A stretch of 64,000 nucleotides of DNA from Diadema setosum (lineage: Eukaryota; Echinodermata; Echinoidea; Diadematoida; Diadematidae): NCBI RefSeq assembly GCF_964275005.1, contig NC_092692.1:11704764-11768763 (forward strand), in the 5' to 3' direction. Positions within the stretch are counted from its first letter, which is position 1; each line of letters opens with the position of its first letter. Of this stretch, positions 1 to 11,230 are shown piece after piece. The notes beneath the pieces were generated by a model. That model was not told the DNA's origin. It searched no databases and was given only the letters and a program-made list of their open reading frames with translations. A program made the position numbers and the translations under genes.

Positions 1-350
1 CCATTGATGCTGACAGTGAAATCAGCTTCTGCGAGATGACCAGTGAGTGAAGTGGGCATGTTGAGAAGGTTGTACAGGTGCACGCGACTCAACTTCAGAT
101 ACATCGGACGATGAAAAGCATGAAATAGATATTGCCTGTACTGTCTTGTGAATTTCACCACGGCCAAGAGTTCCCTCCTGGTCACGCAGTACCGGCACTG
201 CTCCTTTGATAAGGACACACTTCCATAAGCTACCGCCTTCTCTATCCCTTCCTGCACTTGGAGGAGTTCTGCACCCAGTGCGTGGTTGGAGTGGTGCCAT
301 ATTCTTGAGTGCTACAACCCTTAAATTCCAGTTCCCTGTTCGTATGCCGA
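1..350 (-). pseudogene. Transposase-gene exon E, locus 1, single interrupted copy
   Basis: Minus-strand reading gives the 'RTGNWNLRV' block (about 300-350) and the 'MYLKLS...LLNMPTSL...ADFTVS' block (about 1-110) of the 64-residue segment that is amplified at 27103-28643. The two halves are split by a foreign 161-bp piece at 129-289. A TAG stop follows the preceding exon at about 352, and the frame is lost after the insert. The family resembles a large unnamed group of invertebrate transposon proteins in which this segment precedes a conserved 'DEAHE' block. The copy is dead and runs off the left window edge. Confidence 0.6.
129..289 (-). pseudogene. Ty3/gypsy RNase H fragment plugged into exon E
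   Basis: Minus-strand translation shows gypsy RNase H core motifs in order: 'NHALGAELLQVQ', then 'VAYGSVSLSKEQ', 'RYCVTRRELLAVV' and 'FTRQYRQYL'. There is no LTR, primer-binding site or neighbouring pol sequence, so this is an internal slice only. Flanking bases match uninterrupted exon E copies directly on either side ('atgaaatag' on the left, 'gtggtgccat' on the right). No target-site duplication is visible. Filler DNA at a repaired break, or template switching, fits better than normal retrotransposition. Confidence 0.75.
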
Positions 351-351
351 C

Positions 352-543
352 CTAGAGTTTAATGTAGGCCATCATATCTCTGTTGGTGAAGTCCCACCAG
401 AATTTGTAGGTCTCATCTTCTGACCCCAGCTTGGAAGCTAAGGCCTGCATCTTTTGTGTGCAAGAAGCTGGTTCAGCTGAAGAGGGATTGACTTGACAAA
501 GAGTATTTAGTTGACGCTGGAAGATTGCTTCCCAGGCATTCAT
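352..543 (-). pseudogene. Transposase-gene exon D, locus 1
   Basis: Reads 'MNAWEAIFQRQLN' to 'FWWDFTNRDMMAY' and then hits TAG where the second locus (28640-28830) reads on into exon E. Aligning the two loci shows the stop replaces the 'LYLA' junction; beyond it the frame resumes with 'IRTGNWNLRV'. It is part of the same C-D-E transposon gene. No enzyme motif is visible in this exon. Confidence 0.5.
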
Positions 544-639
544 GAGAAAGCGATAAGTCCGGTGAAAATTTGAACAGAGAGGTAATGAGGAGAGTGTTGC
601 ACCCTGGTGATGCTTCTTTGCCAGATCTTGAAGGCCTGC

Positions 640-790
640 ATGATAATGATAGTAGTAAGAATGATAATAATGATAATGATAATAACAATGATAATAATAC
701 TAGTATTAGTAATAATAATGATTATAATAATAATAATAGTAATAATAATAATGATGATAATAGTAATAATAATAATGATAATAATAAAAG
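640..790. repeat. AT-rich trinucleotide-like repeat (GAT/AAT/TAG)
   Basis: Imperfect runs of gataat, aataat and tagtaa. Apparent ORFs here (poly-Asn or poly-Ile) are repeat artefacts. A shorter related tract occurs at 28925-28990 in the same position relative to exons C and D of locus 2, so it predates the split of the two loci. Confidence 0.8.
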
Positions 791-966
791 CTTTTTAAAG
801 CTTTTGTAGTGCATATAACAAATCAATGTTCCCTAGATGCGCTTTACAATAACTCTTACCATTTTGCAATATCATCACATGATTTAACAAATTACATTCA
901 AAATAATAAAAATAGGTGTAATCCTGCAACACACTGCATAAACTGTATACATTATACTTAAGTTAC

Positions 967-1405
967 CAAAAAAGTGCATGCCAGTATGCTGTCATGATCA
1001 CTGGCTGAAGGTTCTTTAAGATGTGCCAGTCTCCAGGAAATGGCTGTATCCACTCCATTTCTTTTCCATAATCTTGTTTTATTTTGCACAGATGTGCATA
1101 TGTCTTGGCATCTCCAACAGCAATCAAGTGCCTCCATTATGTTCCAACTTCCATTTCGATTTGTGGTTTTTCGAGGGTATGCAGGACTGTTTCAATATAT
1201 TGTCTGCATGTTCATTCAAGACCCCTAGGTGCACAGCATTTGATGTCTCAAGAGATTCACCGTGTGAGAATGCTTTTTTCGTGGAAGTGTTAATAGAAGT
1301 ACCCACTATTCTGTCGAAGATTAATGAGGACATCTTATCTTTTGGAGATTTCTTTCTGAAAGCTTCACCTGGTTGCAGTTTGAAGTCATTCAAACTATGG
1401 TTTAT
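967..1405 (-). pseudogene. Transposase exon C, copy 1
   Basis: Bounded by an acceptor ('catggcacag') and a GTAACT donor. It encodes the block ending in a 'PGDWHILKN'-type motif. This copy keeps the 'cttgttttattttgcac' stretch and 'gttaatagaagt' variant found in locus 2 exon C (29164-29615) and absent from copies 2-4, so it belongs to the older subfamily. Its frame is broken in the middle. Confidence 0.5.
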
Positions 1406-1771
1406 CTGTGCCATGATTATAACGTAAATCAAATAATATAATGTTATCAAAATATACTTGAGAAGTTTTTCTTACTATTATTTCAGGCCGTTCTAAAACG
1501 AAATGCATACAAAATATAGAGGTTAAAATACTGAGGGGCCAGATTTACATCAAAGTGCTTTAGTCATCATGCTATAATCTATACAGTCTACATCACTGAA
1601 TGAATGGCAGAGATTTGTACAGACATCTTCGTCATTTCCATGACATATTTCTGAACAAATTAGTCGGTGTTAAAAGTGCGTATTGATATCAAGGAGTAAT
1701 GAGACAGAGTGTGTTGAACCAAACAGTTACGGAAAAAGAAAAAAAAGAAACAAACAAGTATACTCATATAC

Positions 1772-2000
1772 TTGCTGATCGATGGATGTGCATCAGTCAC
1801 CACCTCAGAAACTGTCAGCCCATCCTTCTCCATTTTGGCCAGCCCAGCCTTGAAGGCAGTTGCCTCCATGTTCGGACTTTTCATATCCACCTCCCTCTTG
1901 TCGACAAAGCCAACATGCAGTACGTCGTGACTGTTGTGTTCGATAAACGTATATGTGCAATATTGGGCACTATGCCCTGGAGAGTCATTACAGGCATCTC
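1772..2000 (-). pseudogene. Kolobok-like transposase exon B, unit 1
   Basis: Acceptor 'ttttctag' precedes 'GDACNDSPGHSAQYC', and a GTATAT donor follows 'VTDAHPSISK'. Both blocks match the conserved first and second acidic regions of a Kolobok-like DDE transposase group ('DG..DSPGHSA' and 'TD.HPSI'). Joining to exon A across its GTAAGC donor restores an uninterrupted frame through the glycine codon split G/GA. The third acidic segment is not present. Frame intact within the exon. The assignment to Kolobok specifically is inference. Confidence 0.6.
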
Positions 2001-3124
2001 CTAGAAAATGCAAGTAAAGTCAAGAAAATATTGGAACAGATACACCATATTGATACTGAAAGATACAAATCCAGTCATTATTACATTAATCTGTTGAAAT
2101 AATTTCAACTGGCATTATTTTTGAAGTGCAGCACTCCCCAAAGTCAACTTATCATGTTTAATCTCCCGAAGTCAACTTATCATGTTTAATCTACTTTAGC
2201 CTGTGCTTCTTAGCTTTTTTTTTCTTTTCTTTTTTTAACCTGAGGTCCACTGTGGTCCCTAGGTAATTTTCTCAAGGCATAGTTATAAAAAGAAATGGAA
2301 ATTCAATGCAATTATTTTCTATTTGATTTTTGACCGACAACGCAGCACACCTACAAAAGCTTTATGGTCCACGAATAAGCCAGTTCAGGGTTTCACTATG
2401 AGCATAAGCAGAAAAAGGTTATATGTACCAGCAGAGCATGTTGGTTTTTACATTCACTGAGATAAGCATCTGTGATATAATGACTATTTGAACAACCCGT
2501 ATAAGTGATGATTGTCAGCACATTCACTTGACAACAAAAGTGGTATCTGACAATATGAATACCGGTAGAAAGAGATTGTAAATACATTCGATGCAAAATA
2601 GTGAAATGGATGCTTTCCAAAATGCCAGTGGAAGGATCATTCTGGTAACCTGGTTCACACAAGTTAATCCTTTGTTTGAACATGTATGAGTGGTGAATTC
2701 CATAAATTGTTACGTTGGGAAAGCTCATGCTTTCTGTCACTTGAAAGTAGTGGAATGCCTAATAAACTGAGAAAGAATAAAGGTCATTTGTATCCATATG
2801 TGCCAATGAGCTAACCCCGAAACTGGCTTAGTGAGTATGGGTAACCAATTTATACCAGCTCACATGTACAATGTAGTCAAGATTTGAAATTTGGTCGTAC
2901 ACAGGATGACTGCATGCATTACTAGTGTCTAAGAAGAGAAAGAAACTTCAAATAGGCATACTGTGTGAACAAAAATATGGTATAATCAAGACTTTGATTA
3001 ATGGGAATAAAAGAATACATGTACAGTCAATTCCATGTTCTTGTAGACAAGCCTAAAATTGTACATAATGACTACAATACACTGAAATGCACTCATACAA
3101 ATAAGTATGTGGAGTACAGCTTAC

Positions 3125-3355
3125 CACACACAACAATTGGGGATGCACTGTGTTTGTTCACGCTTGCTGCCTGCACCTTCTCCCAATGGTCTTCTATCGC
3201 AGGTGCGAAGTACTTCCGCTGCATTGCATGAAATGTACTTCTTGATGGCACTTTGATGCTTGCAAACTGGCCAAGAAGCTTGATCTTGGCAAAGTTGTTC
3301 CCCGACAACAAAATGGCTGCTGCAAATTTCACGTCACCAATATGGCTGCCATGTA
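3125..3355 (-). pseudogene. Kolobok-like transposase exon A, unit 1
   Basis: Encodes 'KFAAAILLSGNNFAKI', then 'VPSRSTFHAMQRKYF' and 'AIEDHWEKV', which match the region directly before the first catalytic Asp in this transposase group. The donor GTAAGC at 3124-3119 follows 'SPIVVC' and is in phase with exon B. Nearly identical copies occur in units 2 and 3. Confidence 0.6.
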
Positions 3356-3577
3356 TGATCTCTTGGGTACACCACGACCTTTTATGACAATAATAATAAA
3401 GCTTTTATAGCACGTATAACATATAACAAATTAGTGTTCCCTAGATGATCTTTACAATAAGTCTTACCATTGTACAATATTGTCACATAATTTAACAAAT
3501 TACATTCAAAATAATACAAATAGGTGTAATCCTGCAACACACTGGATAAACTGTATATGTTCATATACTTAACTTAC

Positions 3578-4010
3578 CAAAAAGAAGTGCATGCCAGTAT
3601 ACTTTTATGATCAATGGCTGAAGGTTCTTTAAGATGTGCCAGTCTCCAGGAAATGGCTGTATCCACTCCATTTCTTTCCCATAATCTTTGCACAGATGTG
3701 CATACATGTCTTGGCATCTCCAACAACAATCAAGTGCCTCCATTATGTTCCGACTTCCATTTCAATTTGTGGGTTTTTCAAGAGTATGCAGGACTGTTTC
3801 AATATTGTCTGCATGTTCATTCAAGACCCCTAGGTGCACAGCAGTTGATGTCTCAGGAGGTTCACCAGGTGAGAATTCTTCTTTCGTGGAAGTGTTCGTA
3901 GACGTTCCCACTATTCTATCGAAGATTAGTGAGGTCATCTCATCTCTTGGAGATTTCTTTCCCAAAGCTTCACCTGGTTGCAGTTTGAAGTCATTCAAAC
4001 TATGGTTTAT
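3578..4010 (-). pseudogene. Transposase exon C, copy 2
   Basis: Same exon as 967-1405 with a GTAAGT donor. An in-frame TGA at about 3762-3764 separates the N-terminal part from 'MEALDCCWRCQDMYAHL' and 'PGDWHILKNLQP', which continue in the same frame. Locus 2 has a sense codon there, so this stop arose in the array ancestor. Confidence 0.5.
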
Positions 4011-4403
4011 CTGTGCCATGATTATAACGTAAATCAAATAATATAATGTTATCAAAATATACTTGAGAAGTTTTTCTTACTATTATTTCAGGCCGTTCTA
4101 ACTAAAACGAAATGCATACAAAATATAGAGGTTGAAATACTGAGGGGCCAGATTTACATCAAAGTTCTTTAGTCAGCATGCTATAATCTATACAGTCTAC
4201 ATCACTGAATGAATGGCAGAGATTTGTACGGACACATATCAGCATGTTACAGACATCTTCGTCATTTCCGTGACATATTTCTGAACAAATTAGTCGGTGT
4301 TAAAAGTGCGTATTGATATCAAGGAGTAATGAGACAGAGCGTGTTGAACCACACAGTTACGGAAAAAGAAAAAAAAAAGAAACAAACAAGCATACTCATA
4401 TAC

Positions 4404-4630
4404 TTGCTGATCGATGGATGTGCATCAGTCACCACCTCAGAAACTGTCAGCCCATCCTTCTCCATTTTGGCCAGCCCAGCCTTGAAGGCAGTTGCCTCCA
4501 TGTTCGGACTTTTCATATCCACCTCCCTCTTGTCGACAAAGCCAACATGCAGTACGTCGTGACTGTTGTGTTCGATAAACGTATGTGCAATATTGGGCAC
4601 TATGCCCTGGAGAGTCATTACAGGCATCTC
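4404..4630 (-). pseudogene. Kolobok-like transposase exon B, unit 2 (frameshifted)
   Basis: Two bases shorter than the copies in units 1 and 3: 'cgtatgtgc' instead of 'cgtatatgtgc' near 4579. This breaks the frame between the 'SPGHSAQYC' block and 'TFIEHNSHD'. Otherwise nearly identical to exon B of unit 1. Confidence 0.6.
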
Positions 4631-5754
4631 CTAGAAAATGCAAGTAAAGTCAAGAAAATATTGGAACAGATACACCATATTGATACTGAAAGATACAAAT
4701 CCAGTCATTATTACATTAATCTGTTGAAATAATTTCAACTGGCGTTATTTTTGAAGTGCAGCACTCCCCAAAGTCAACTTATCATGTTTAATCTCCCGAA
4801 GTCAACTTATCATGTTTAATCTACTTTAGCCTGTGCTTCTTAGCTTTTTTTTTCTTTTCTTTTTTTAACCTGAGGTCCACTGTGGTCCCTAGGTAATTTT
4901 CTCAAGGCATAGTTATAAAAAGAAATGGAAATTCAATGCAATTATTTTCTATTTGATTTTTGACCGACAACGCAGCACACCTACAAAAGCTTTATGGTCC
5001 ACGAATAAGCCAGTTCAGGGTTTCACTATGAGCATAAGCAGAAAAAGGTTATATGTACCAGCAGAGCATGTTGGTTTTTACATTCACTGAGATAAGCATC
5101 TGTGATATAATGACTATTTGAACAACCCGTATAAGTGATGATTGTCAGCACATTCACTTGACAACAAAAGTGGTATCTGACAATATGAATACCGGTAGAA
5201 AGAGATTGTAAATACATTCGATGCAAAATAGTGAAATGGATGCTTTCCAAAATGCCAGTGGAAGGATCATTCTGGTAACCTGGTTCACACAAGTTAATCC
5301 TTTGTTTGAACATGTATGAGTGGTGAATTCCATAAATTGTTACGTTGGGAAAGCTCATGCTTTCTGTCACTTGAAAGTAGTGGAATGCCTAATAAACTGA
5401 GAAAGAATAAAGGTCATTTGTATCCATATGTGCCAATGAGCTAACCCCGAAACTGGCTTAGTGAGTATGGGTAACCAATTTATACCAGCTCACATGTACA
5501 ATGTAGTCAAGATTTGAAATTTGGTCGTACACAGGATGACTGCATGCATTACTAGTGTCTAAGAAGAGAAAGAAACTTCAAATAGGCATACTGTGTGAAC
5601 AAAAATATGGTATAATCAAGACTTTGATTAATGGGAATAAAAGAATACATGTACAGTCAATTCCATGTTCTTGTAGACAAGCCTAAAATTGTACATAATG
5701 ACTACAATACACTGAAATGCACTCATACAAATAAGTATGTGGAGTACAGCTTAC

Positions 5755-5985
5755 CACACACAACAATTGGGGATGCACTGTGTTTGTTCACGCTTGCTGC
5801 CTGCACCTTCTCCCAATGGTCTTCTATCGCAGGTGCGAAGTACTTCCGCTGCATTGCATGAAATGTACTTCTTGATGGCACTTTGATGCTTGCAAACTGG
5901 CCAAGAAGCTTGATCTTGGCAAAGTTGTTCCCCGACAACAAAATGGCTGCTGCAAATTTCATGTCACCAATATGGCTGCCATGTA
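5755..5985 (-). pseudogene. Kolobok-like transposase exon A, unit 2
   Basis: Almost identical to 3125-3355, with the same donor and frame. Confidence 0.6.
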
Positions 5986-6207
5986 TGATCTCTCGGGTAC
6001 ACCACGACCTTTTATGACAATAATAATAAAGCTTTTATAGCACGTATAACATATAACAAATTAGTGTTCCCTTGATGCTCTTTACAATAAGTCTTACCAT
6101 TGTACAATATTGTCACATAATTTAACAAATTACATTCAAAATAATACAAATAGGTGTAATCCTGCAACACACTGGATAAACTGTATATGTTCATATACTT
6201 AACTTAC

Positions 6208-6639
6208 CAAAAAGAAGTGCATGCCAGTATACTTTTATGATCAATGCTGAAGGTTCTTTAAGATGTGCCAGTCTCCAGGAAATGGCTGTATCCACTCCAT
6301 TTCTTTCCCATAATCTTTGCACAGATGTGCATACATGTCTTGGCATCTCCAACAACAATCAAGTGCCTCCATTATGTTCCGACTTCCATTTCAATTTGTG
6401 GGTTTTTCAAGAGTATGCAGGACTGTTTCAATATTGTCTGCATGTTCATTCAAGACCCCTAGGTGCACAGCAGTTGATGTCTCAGGAGGTTCACCAGGTG
6501 AGAATTCTTCTTTCGTGGAAGTGTTAGTAGACGTTCCCACTATTCTATCGAAGATTAGTGAGGTCATCTCATCTCTTGGAGATTTCTTTCCCAAAGCTTC
6601 ACCTGGTTGCAGTTTGAAGTCATTCAAACTATGGTTTAT
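6208..6639 (-). pseudogene. Transposase exon C, copy 3
   Basis: Same TGA-interrupted subfamily as copy 2, with the same GTAAGT donor. One base is missing near its plus-strand start relative to copy 2 ('tcaatgctg' against 'tcaatggctg'). Confidence 0.5.
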
Positions 6640-7030
6640 CTGTGCCATGATTATAACGTAAATCAAATAATATAATGTTATCAAAGTATACTTGAGAAGT
6701 TTTTCTTACTATTATTTCAGGCCGTTCTAACTAAAACGAAATGCATACAAAATATAGAGGTTGAAATACTGAGGGGCCAGATTTACATCAAAGTGCTTTA
6801 GTCAGCATGCTATAATCTATACAGTCTACATCACTGAATGAATGGCAGAGGTTTGTACTGACACATATCAGCATGTTACAGACATCTTCGTCATTTCCGT
6901 GACATATTTCTGAACAAATTAGTCGGTGTTAAAAGTGCGTATTGATATCAATGAGTAATGAGACAGAGCGTGTTGAACCGAACAGTTACAGAAAAAGAAA
7001 AAAAAGAAACAAACAAGCATACTCATATAC

Positions 7031-7259
7031 TTGCTGATCGATGGATGTGCATCAGTCACCACCTCAGAAACTGCCAGCCCATCCTTCTCCATTTTGGCCA
7101 GCCCAGCCTTGAAGGCAGTTGCCTCCATGTTCGGACTTTTCATATCCACCTCCCTCTTTTCGACAAAGCCAACATGCAGTACATTGTGACTGTTGTGTTC
7201 GATAAACGTATATGTGCAGTATTGGGCACTATGCCCTAGGGAGTCATTACAGGCATCTC
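7031..7259 (-). pseudogene. Kolobok-like transposase exon B, unit 3
   Basis: Full-length frame as in unit 1, with substitutions such as 'DSLGHSA' for 'DSPGHSA' in the first motif. The acceptor and donor bases are preserved. Confidence 0.6.
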
Positions 7260-8397
7260 CTAGAAAATGCAAGTAAAGTCAAGAAAATATTGCATCAGAT
7301 ACACCATATTGATACTGAAAGATACAAATCCAGTCATTATTACATTAATCTGTTGAAATAATTTCAACTGGCATTATTTTTGAGGTGCAGCACTCCCCAC
7401 AGTCAACTTATCATGTTTAATCTCCCGAAGTCAACTTATCATGTTTAATCTACTTTAGCCTGTGCTTCTTAGCTTTTTTTCTTTTCTTTTTTTAACCTGA
7501 GGTCCACTGTGGTCCCTAGGTAATTTTCTCATGGCATAGTTATAAAAAGAAATGGAAATTCAATGCAATTATTTTCTATTTGATTTTTGGCCAACAACGC
7601 AGCACACGTACAAAAGCTTTATGGTCCACGAATAAGCCAGTTCAGGGTTTCACTATGAGCATAAGCAGAAAAAGGTTATATGTACCAGCAGAGCATGTTG
7701 GTTGTTACATTCACTGAGATAAGCATCTGTGATGTAATGACTATTTGAACAACCCGTATAAGTGATGATTGTCAGCACATTCACCTGACAACAAAAGTGG
7801 TATCTGACAATATGAATACCGGTAGAAAGAGATTGTAAATACATTCGATGCAAAATAGTGAAATGGATGCTTTCCAAAATGCCAGTGGAAGGATCATTCT
7901 GGTAACCTGGTTCACACAAGTTAATCCTTTGTTTGAACATGTATGAGTGGTGAATTCCATAAATTGATACGTTGGGAAATCTCATGCTTTCTGTCACTTG
8001 GAAGTAGTGGAATGCCTAATAAACTGAGAAAGAATAAAGGTCATTTGTATCCATATGTGCCAATGAGCTAACCCCGAAACTGGCTTAGTGAGTATGGGTA
8101 ACCAATTCATACCAGCTCACATGTACAATGTAGTCAAGATTTGAAATTTGGTCGTACACAAGATGACTGCATGCATTACTAGTGTCTAAGAAGAGAAAGA
8201 ATCTTCAAATAGGCATAATACGAGTAAGTGGCACTGTGTGAACAAAAATATGGTGTAATCAAGACTTTGATTAATGGGAATAAAAGAATACATGTACAGT
8301 CAATTCCATGTTATTGTAGACAAGCCTAAAATTGTACGTAATGACTACAATACACTGAAATGCACTCATACAAATAAGTATGTGGAGTACAGCTTAC

Positions 8398-8628
8398 CAC
8401 ACACAACAATTGGGGATGCACTGTGTTTGTTCACGCTTGCTGCCTGCACCTTCTCCCAATGGTCTTCTATCGCAGGTGCAAAGTACTTCCGCTGCATTGC
8501 ATGAAATGTACTTCTTGATGGCACTTTGATGCTTGCAAACTTGCCAAGAAGCCTGATCTTGGCAAAGTTGTTCCCCGACAACAAAATGGCTGCTGCAAAT
8601 TTCATGTCACCAATATGGCTGCCATGTA
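8398..8628 (-). pseudogene. Kolobok-like transposase exon A, unit 3
   Basis: Third copy of exon A, with a few replacements ('KIRLLGKFASI'). The open frame and donor are kept. Confidence 0.6.
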
Positions 8629-8850
8629 TGATCTCTCGGGTACACCACGACCTTTCATGACAATAATAATAAAGCTTTTATAGCACGTATAACATATAAC
8701 AAATCAGTGTTCCCTAGATGCTCTTTACAGTAAGTCTTACCATTGTACAATATTGTCACATAGTTTAACAAATTACATTCAAAATAATACAAATAGGTGT
8801 AATCCTGCAACACACTGGATAAACTGTATATGTTAATATACTTAACTTAC

Positions 8851-9283
8851 CAAAAAGAAGTGCATGCCAGTATACTTTTATGATCACTGGCTGAAGGTTC
8901 TTTAAGATGTGCCAGTCTCCAGGAAATGGCTGTATCCACTCCATTTCTTTCCCATAATCTTTGCACAGATGTGCATACATGTCTTGGCATCTCCAACAAC
9001 AATCAAGTGCCTCCATTATGTTCCGACTTCCATTTCAATTTGTGGGTTTTTCAAGAGTATGCAGGACTGTTTCAATATTGTCTGCATGTTCATTCAAGAC
9101 CCCTAGGTGCACAGCATTTGATGTCTCAGGAGGTTCACCAGGTGAGAATTCTTCTTTCGTTGAAGTGTTCGTAGACGTTCCTACTATTCCATCGAAGATT
9201 AGTGAGGTCATCTCATCTCTTGGAGATTTCTTTCCCAAAGCTTCACCTGGTTGCAGTTTGAAGTTATTCAAACTATGGTTTAT
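8851..9283 (-). pseudogene. Transposase exon C, copy 4 (array end)
   Basis: Array-type exon C. The sequence beyond its acceptor side (from 9299) switches from array sequence to one homologous with 29630-30100, showing where the array joins the tnp2-like fragment. Confidence 0.5.
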
Positions 9284-9298
9284 CTGTGCCATGATTAT

Positions 9299-10078
9299 TT
9301 TTCCTTAATGGTGCATACTGGTAGCCTGTAGAAGTCCTTGCTATGTCCATATCTGACGCCTTTGTCTTTTTGAAAGTTTAGATGGTTAGAGATACCAATC
9401 TTTAAAGACAAAAACAAAGAATCTTTTGCTTTTCCCTAGAAAATTCTCATATAGGAATGCTAAAACCTCATCCAGTGGACAATGCAGACATACAACATTT
9501 GTTAAATAAAAGATGCCATAAACATTGTGCGACACCCATTAGCCATACAATCATCTGAAATTAGTGGCAACAGATCTTCAGCATACTCTGTGTACATGTA
9601 CTCTGAACACGGGGAAGGATTCAACAAAATGGACATATTGCTGAAAGGAGTATGAAATTTTTGTACAGGACATCAGTCAGAATTTTATAGACATTGTTGA
9701 TATTCCATGACCGCCTATCCAGGGAGAGAATTAATACCGGAATACTTACTGCTATTCGTTTTCATGTGTCTCAGCTTTTTAGAGAAATATGGCTCCAGAA
9801 ACCAAGAGGAACTTCTGGATGTTTAGTTGCTGGTTCGTTCTCAAAAGTTTTCTCTTCCCTCGGATGGTGAAGACAGTACGTTGGTCGTCAGGTCGATCTG
9901 ATTCAGTTTGAGTCAGTCCGAAGTCGGTCCCCACTACAATATCTTTGAGAACTAGAGGTTCAGAATAGAGTAGGAACTGACAGAACTCTGTAGCTTTCCA
10001 TCTGTAGAACTCTTCCAATGAAATAGGTTTAATAAATTTATATAACTTCTGTACCCTCCAACCTTTCACCGCAGTCAA
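9299..10078 (-). pseudogene. tnp2/CACTA-like transposase fragment, locus 1
   Basis: Positions 9779-10078 encode 'WKATEFCQFLLYSEPLVLKD', a hallmark of a widespread animal transposase group related to plant tnp2 (CACTA) transposases, where it lies C-terminal of the catalytic core. Sequence 9299-9700 is homologous to 29640-30080, including a decayed 'GPLD...FENFLGKIKRLL' equivalent. The N-terminal core present at 30109-31211 is missing here. Tnp2 affinity is from motif memory. Confidence 0.6.
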
Positions 10079-10120
10079 ATATGGATCGGCAGATCAACAA
10101 TTTTCAACAATTTTTCCAAC

Positions 10121-10870
10121 TCAGTCACGCTGTGTAAACTTCAGGTAGTATTCATGGATAGTAGATCCACTCACAAGATAACTTTCAAATGTTGGAATGA
10201 TCTGCTGCAGACACACAGTTGAAATCATCTTTGAAGCTATGTTTCTGGTGCCATGAAATAAAAAACTGAAATCCCAGATAAAATCTTCGTAGTTAAAACA
10301 AGAGTTTGCCCATAATGGCCCAAGAGCATACACTTTTGATGGTATGAGCATAATGTAATAGGCCATGCACATTTGCTGTTTGATACCGTTTTCCATACAA
10401 AGCTCGTAAGCAAAAATGCTTCAATAATCTACCTGCCTTTTGAAGACATTCATCAGATATTAGATTGGGAAAGAAGTATGAAGCTAGCTTCATTCAGAAG
10501 CAAAAAATGTTGAAAATACTCTTCTGAAAGAATACCATAAAGACAAGGAATTGCATAAAAAAAGTAGAAACGAACGGTACTCTGATGCCTTCCAAAACTT
10601 CAGATTCCTTGGTTTCTTCATGAGTTCGAAGACTGTGATGGCCAGACTGTGATTGGGTATTATATGGGTAAATACGAGTATGGCCACCACCATCAGTTTT
10701 CACAGTTTCTCCAGGAGCTTTGCAAAAGGAACAACTCCTCACACCATTGAACTGTGTGAATTCCTGAAACATTGATCGAGCTGGCATGTACAGGACAGCA
10801 CTCAACACTACTCCTCGGATAATCTTTTCTCCACCTGTTTGATTCGTATCCTTGACACCCGTACGACCAC
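10121..10870 (-). pseudogene. Second tnp2-like transposase fragment, frameshifted
   Basis: On the minus strand, 10870-10600 gives 'LYMPARSMFQEFTQFNG', Cys-x2-Cys and 'PGETVK...GGGHTRIYPY'. Position 10493-10300 gives 'ANVHGLLHY', and 10340-10121 in another frame gives 'GPLWANSCFNYED' and 'LFHGT'. In this transposase group these lie in this order: a metal-binding Cys segment, the 'VHGLLHL' block, then 'GPLW..S.F.FE'. At least two frame changes (near 10494 and 10330) kill it. It differs in subfamily from the fragment at 9779-10078, so two elements are juxtaposed. Confidence 0.65.
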
Positions 10871-10974
10871 AAAAAAGAGAAAAGAGAAATGTGATCTAAT
10901 TAAATATATTTTTCTGTAAAAGTTACTTCTTCAGGCATGTGAGTGAGGTAAAAAAAAAAAGAGGTAAGTTATCA

Positions 10975-11125
10975 ACATTGCGAGGGAGCGGAGCGACCAA
11001 GCGGGGGGGTACCCCTCCCACGGTAGGGAGCTTTGCAGTTTTTTAACTTGAAATCGTTGGGGGGGGGGGTGTGACCCCCTCCCGTGGTAGGGAGCTTTGC
11101 AGTTTTTAACTTGAAATCGTGCAAT
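10975..11125. repeat. Two-copy tandem repeat of about 80 bp with a G tract
   Basis: The segment with 'ggtagggagctttgcag' followed by 'taacttgaaatcgt' occurs twice, separated by poly-G. It lies just left of the Helentron-like element. Confidence 0.75.
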
Positions 11126-11230
11126 TTGGTGCATACCAAGAGAGGAAATTCAGGCTTGGGATTAATTGTATCTGGGTAGGTGTGTTATAATTTGATAGAT
11201 AATGAATTATAATAATTACATTTTGTATAA

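Larger units (their letters stand above)
784..9298. repeat. Tandem array, 2.6-kb unit, about 3.2 copies
   Basis: Homologous unit starts fall at about 784, 3391, 6021 and 8664 (spacings about 2607, 2630 and 2643), and the last copy stops at 9298. Intervals are nearly identical apart from small indels: a 20-bp block absent from unit 1 near 1617, a 15-bp insertion in unit 3 near 8216, and a 10-bp deletion in exon C of units 2-4. Each full unit carries, in minus-strand order, exon A, exon B and exon C of transposase genes. Inside each unit a 28-bp motif containing 'gtcaacttatcatgttt' is itself doubled. Confidence 0.95.

Noticed and set aside
607..809. Poly-Asn and poly-Ile ORFs
   Set aside because: They are translations of a GAT/AAT repeat tract, not proteins.
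1023..1427. Plus-strand 134-codon ORF repeated in each array unit
   Set aside because: It is the antisense shadow of exon C, whose minus-strand reading has splice sites and the PGDWH motif.
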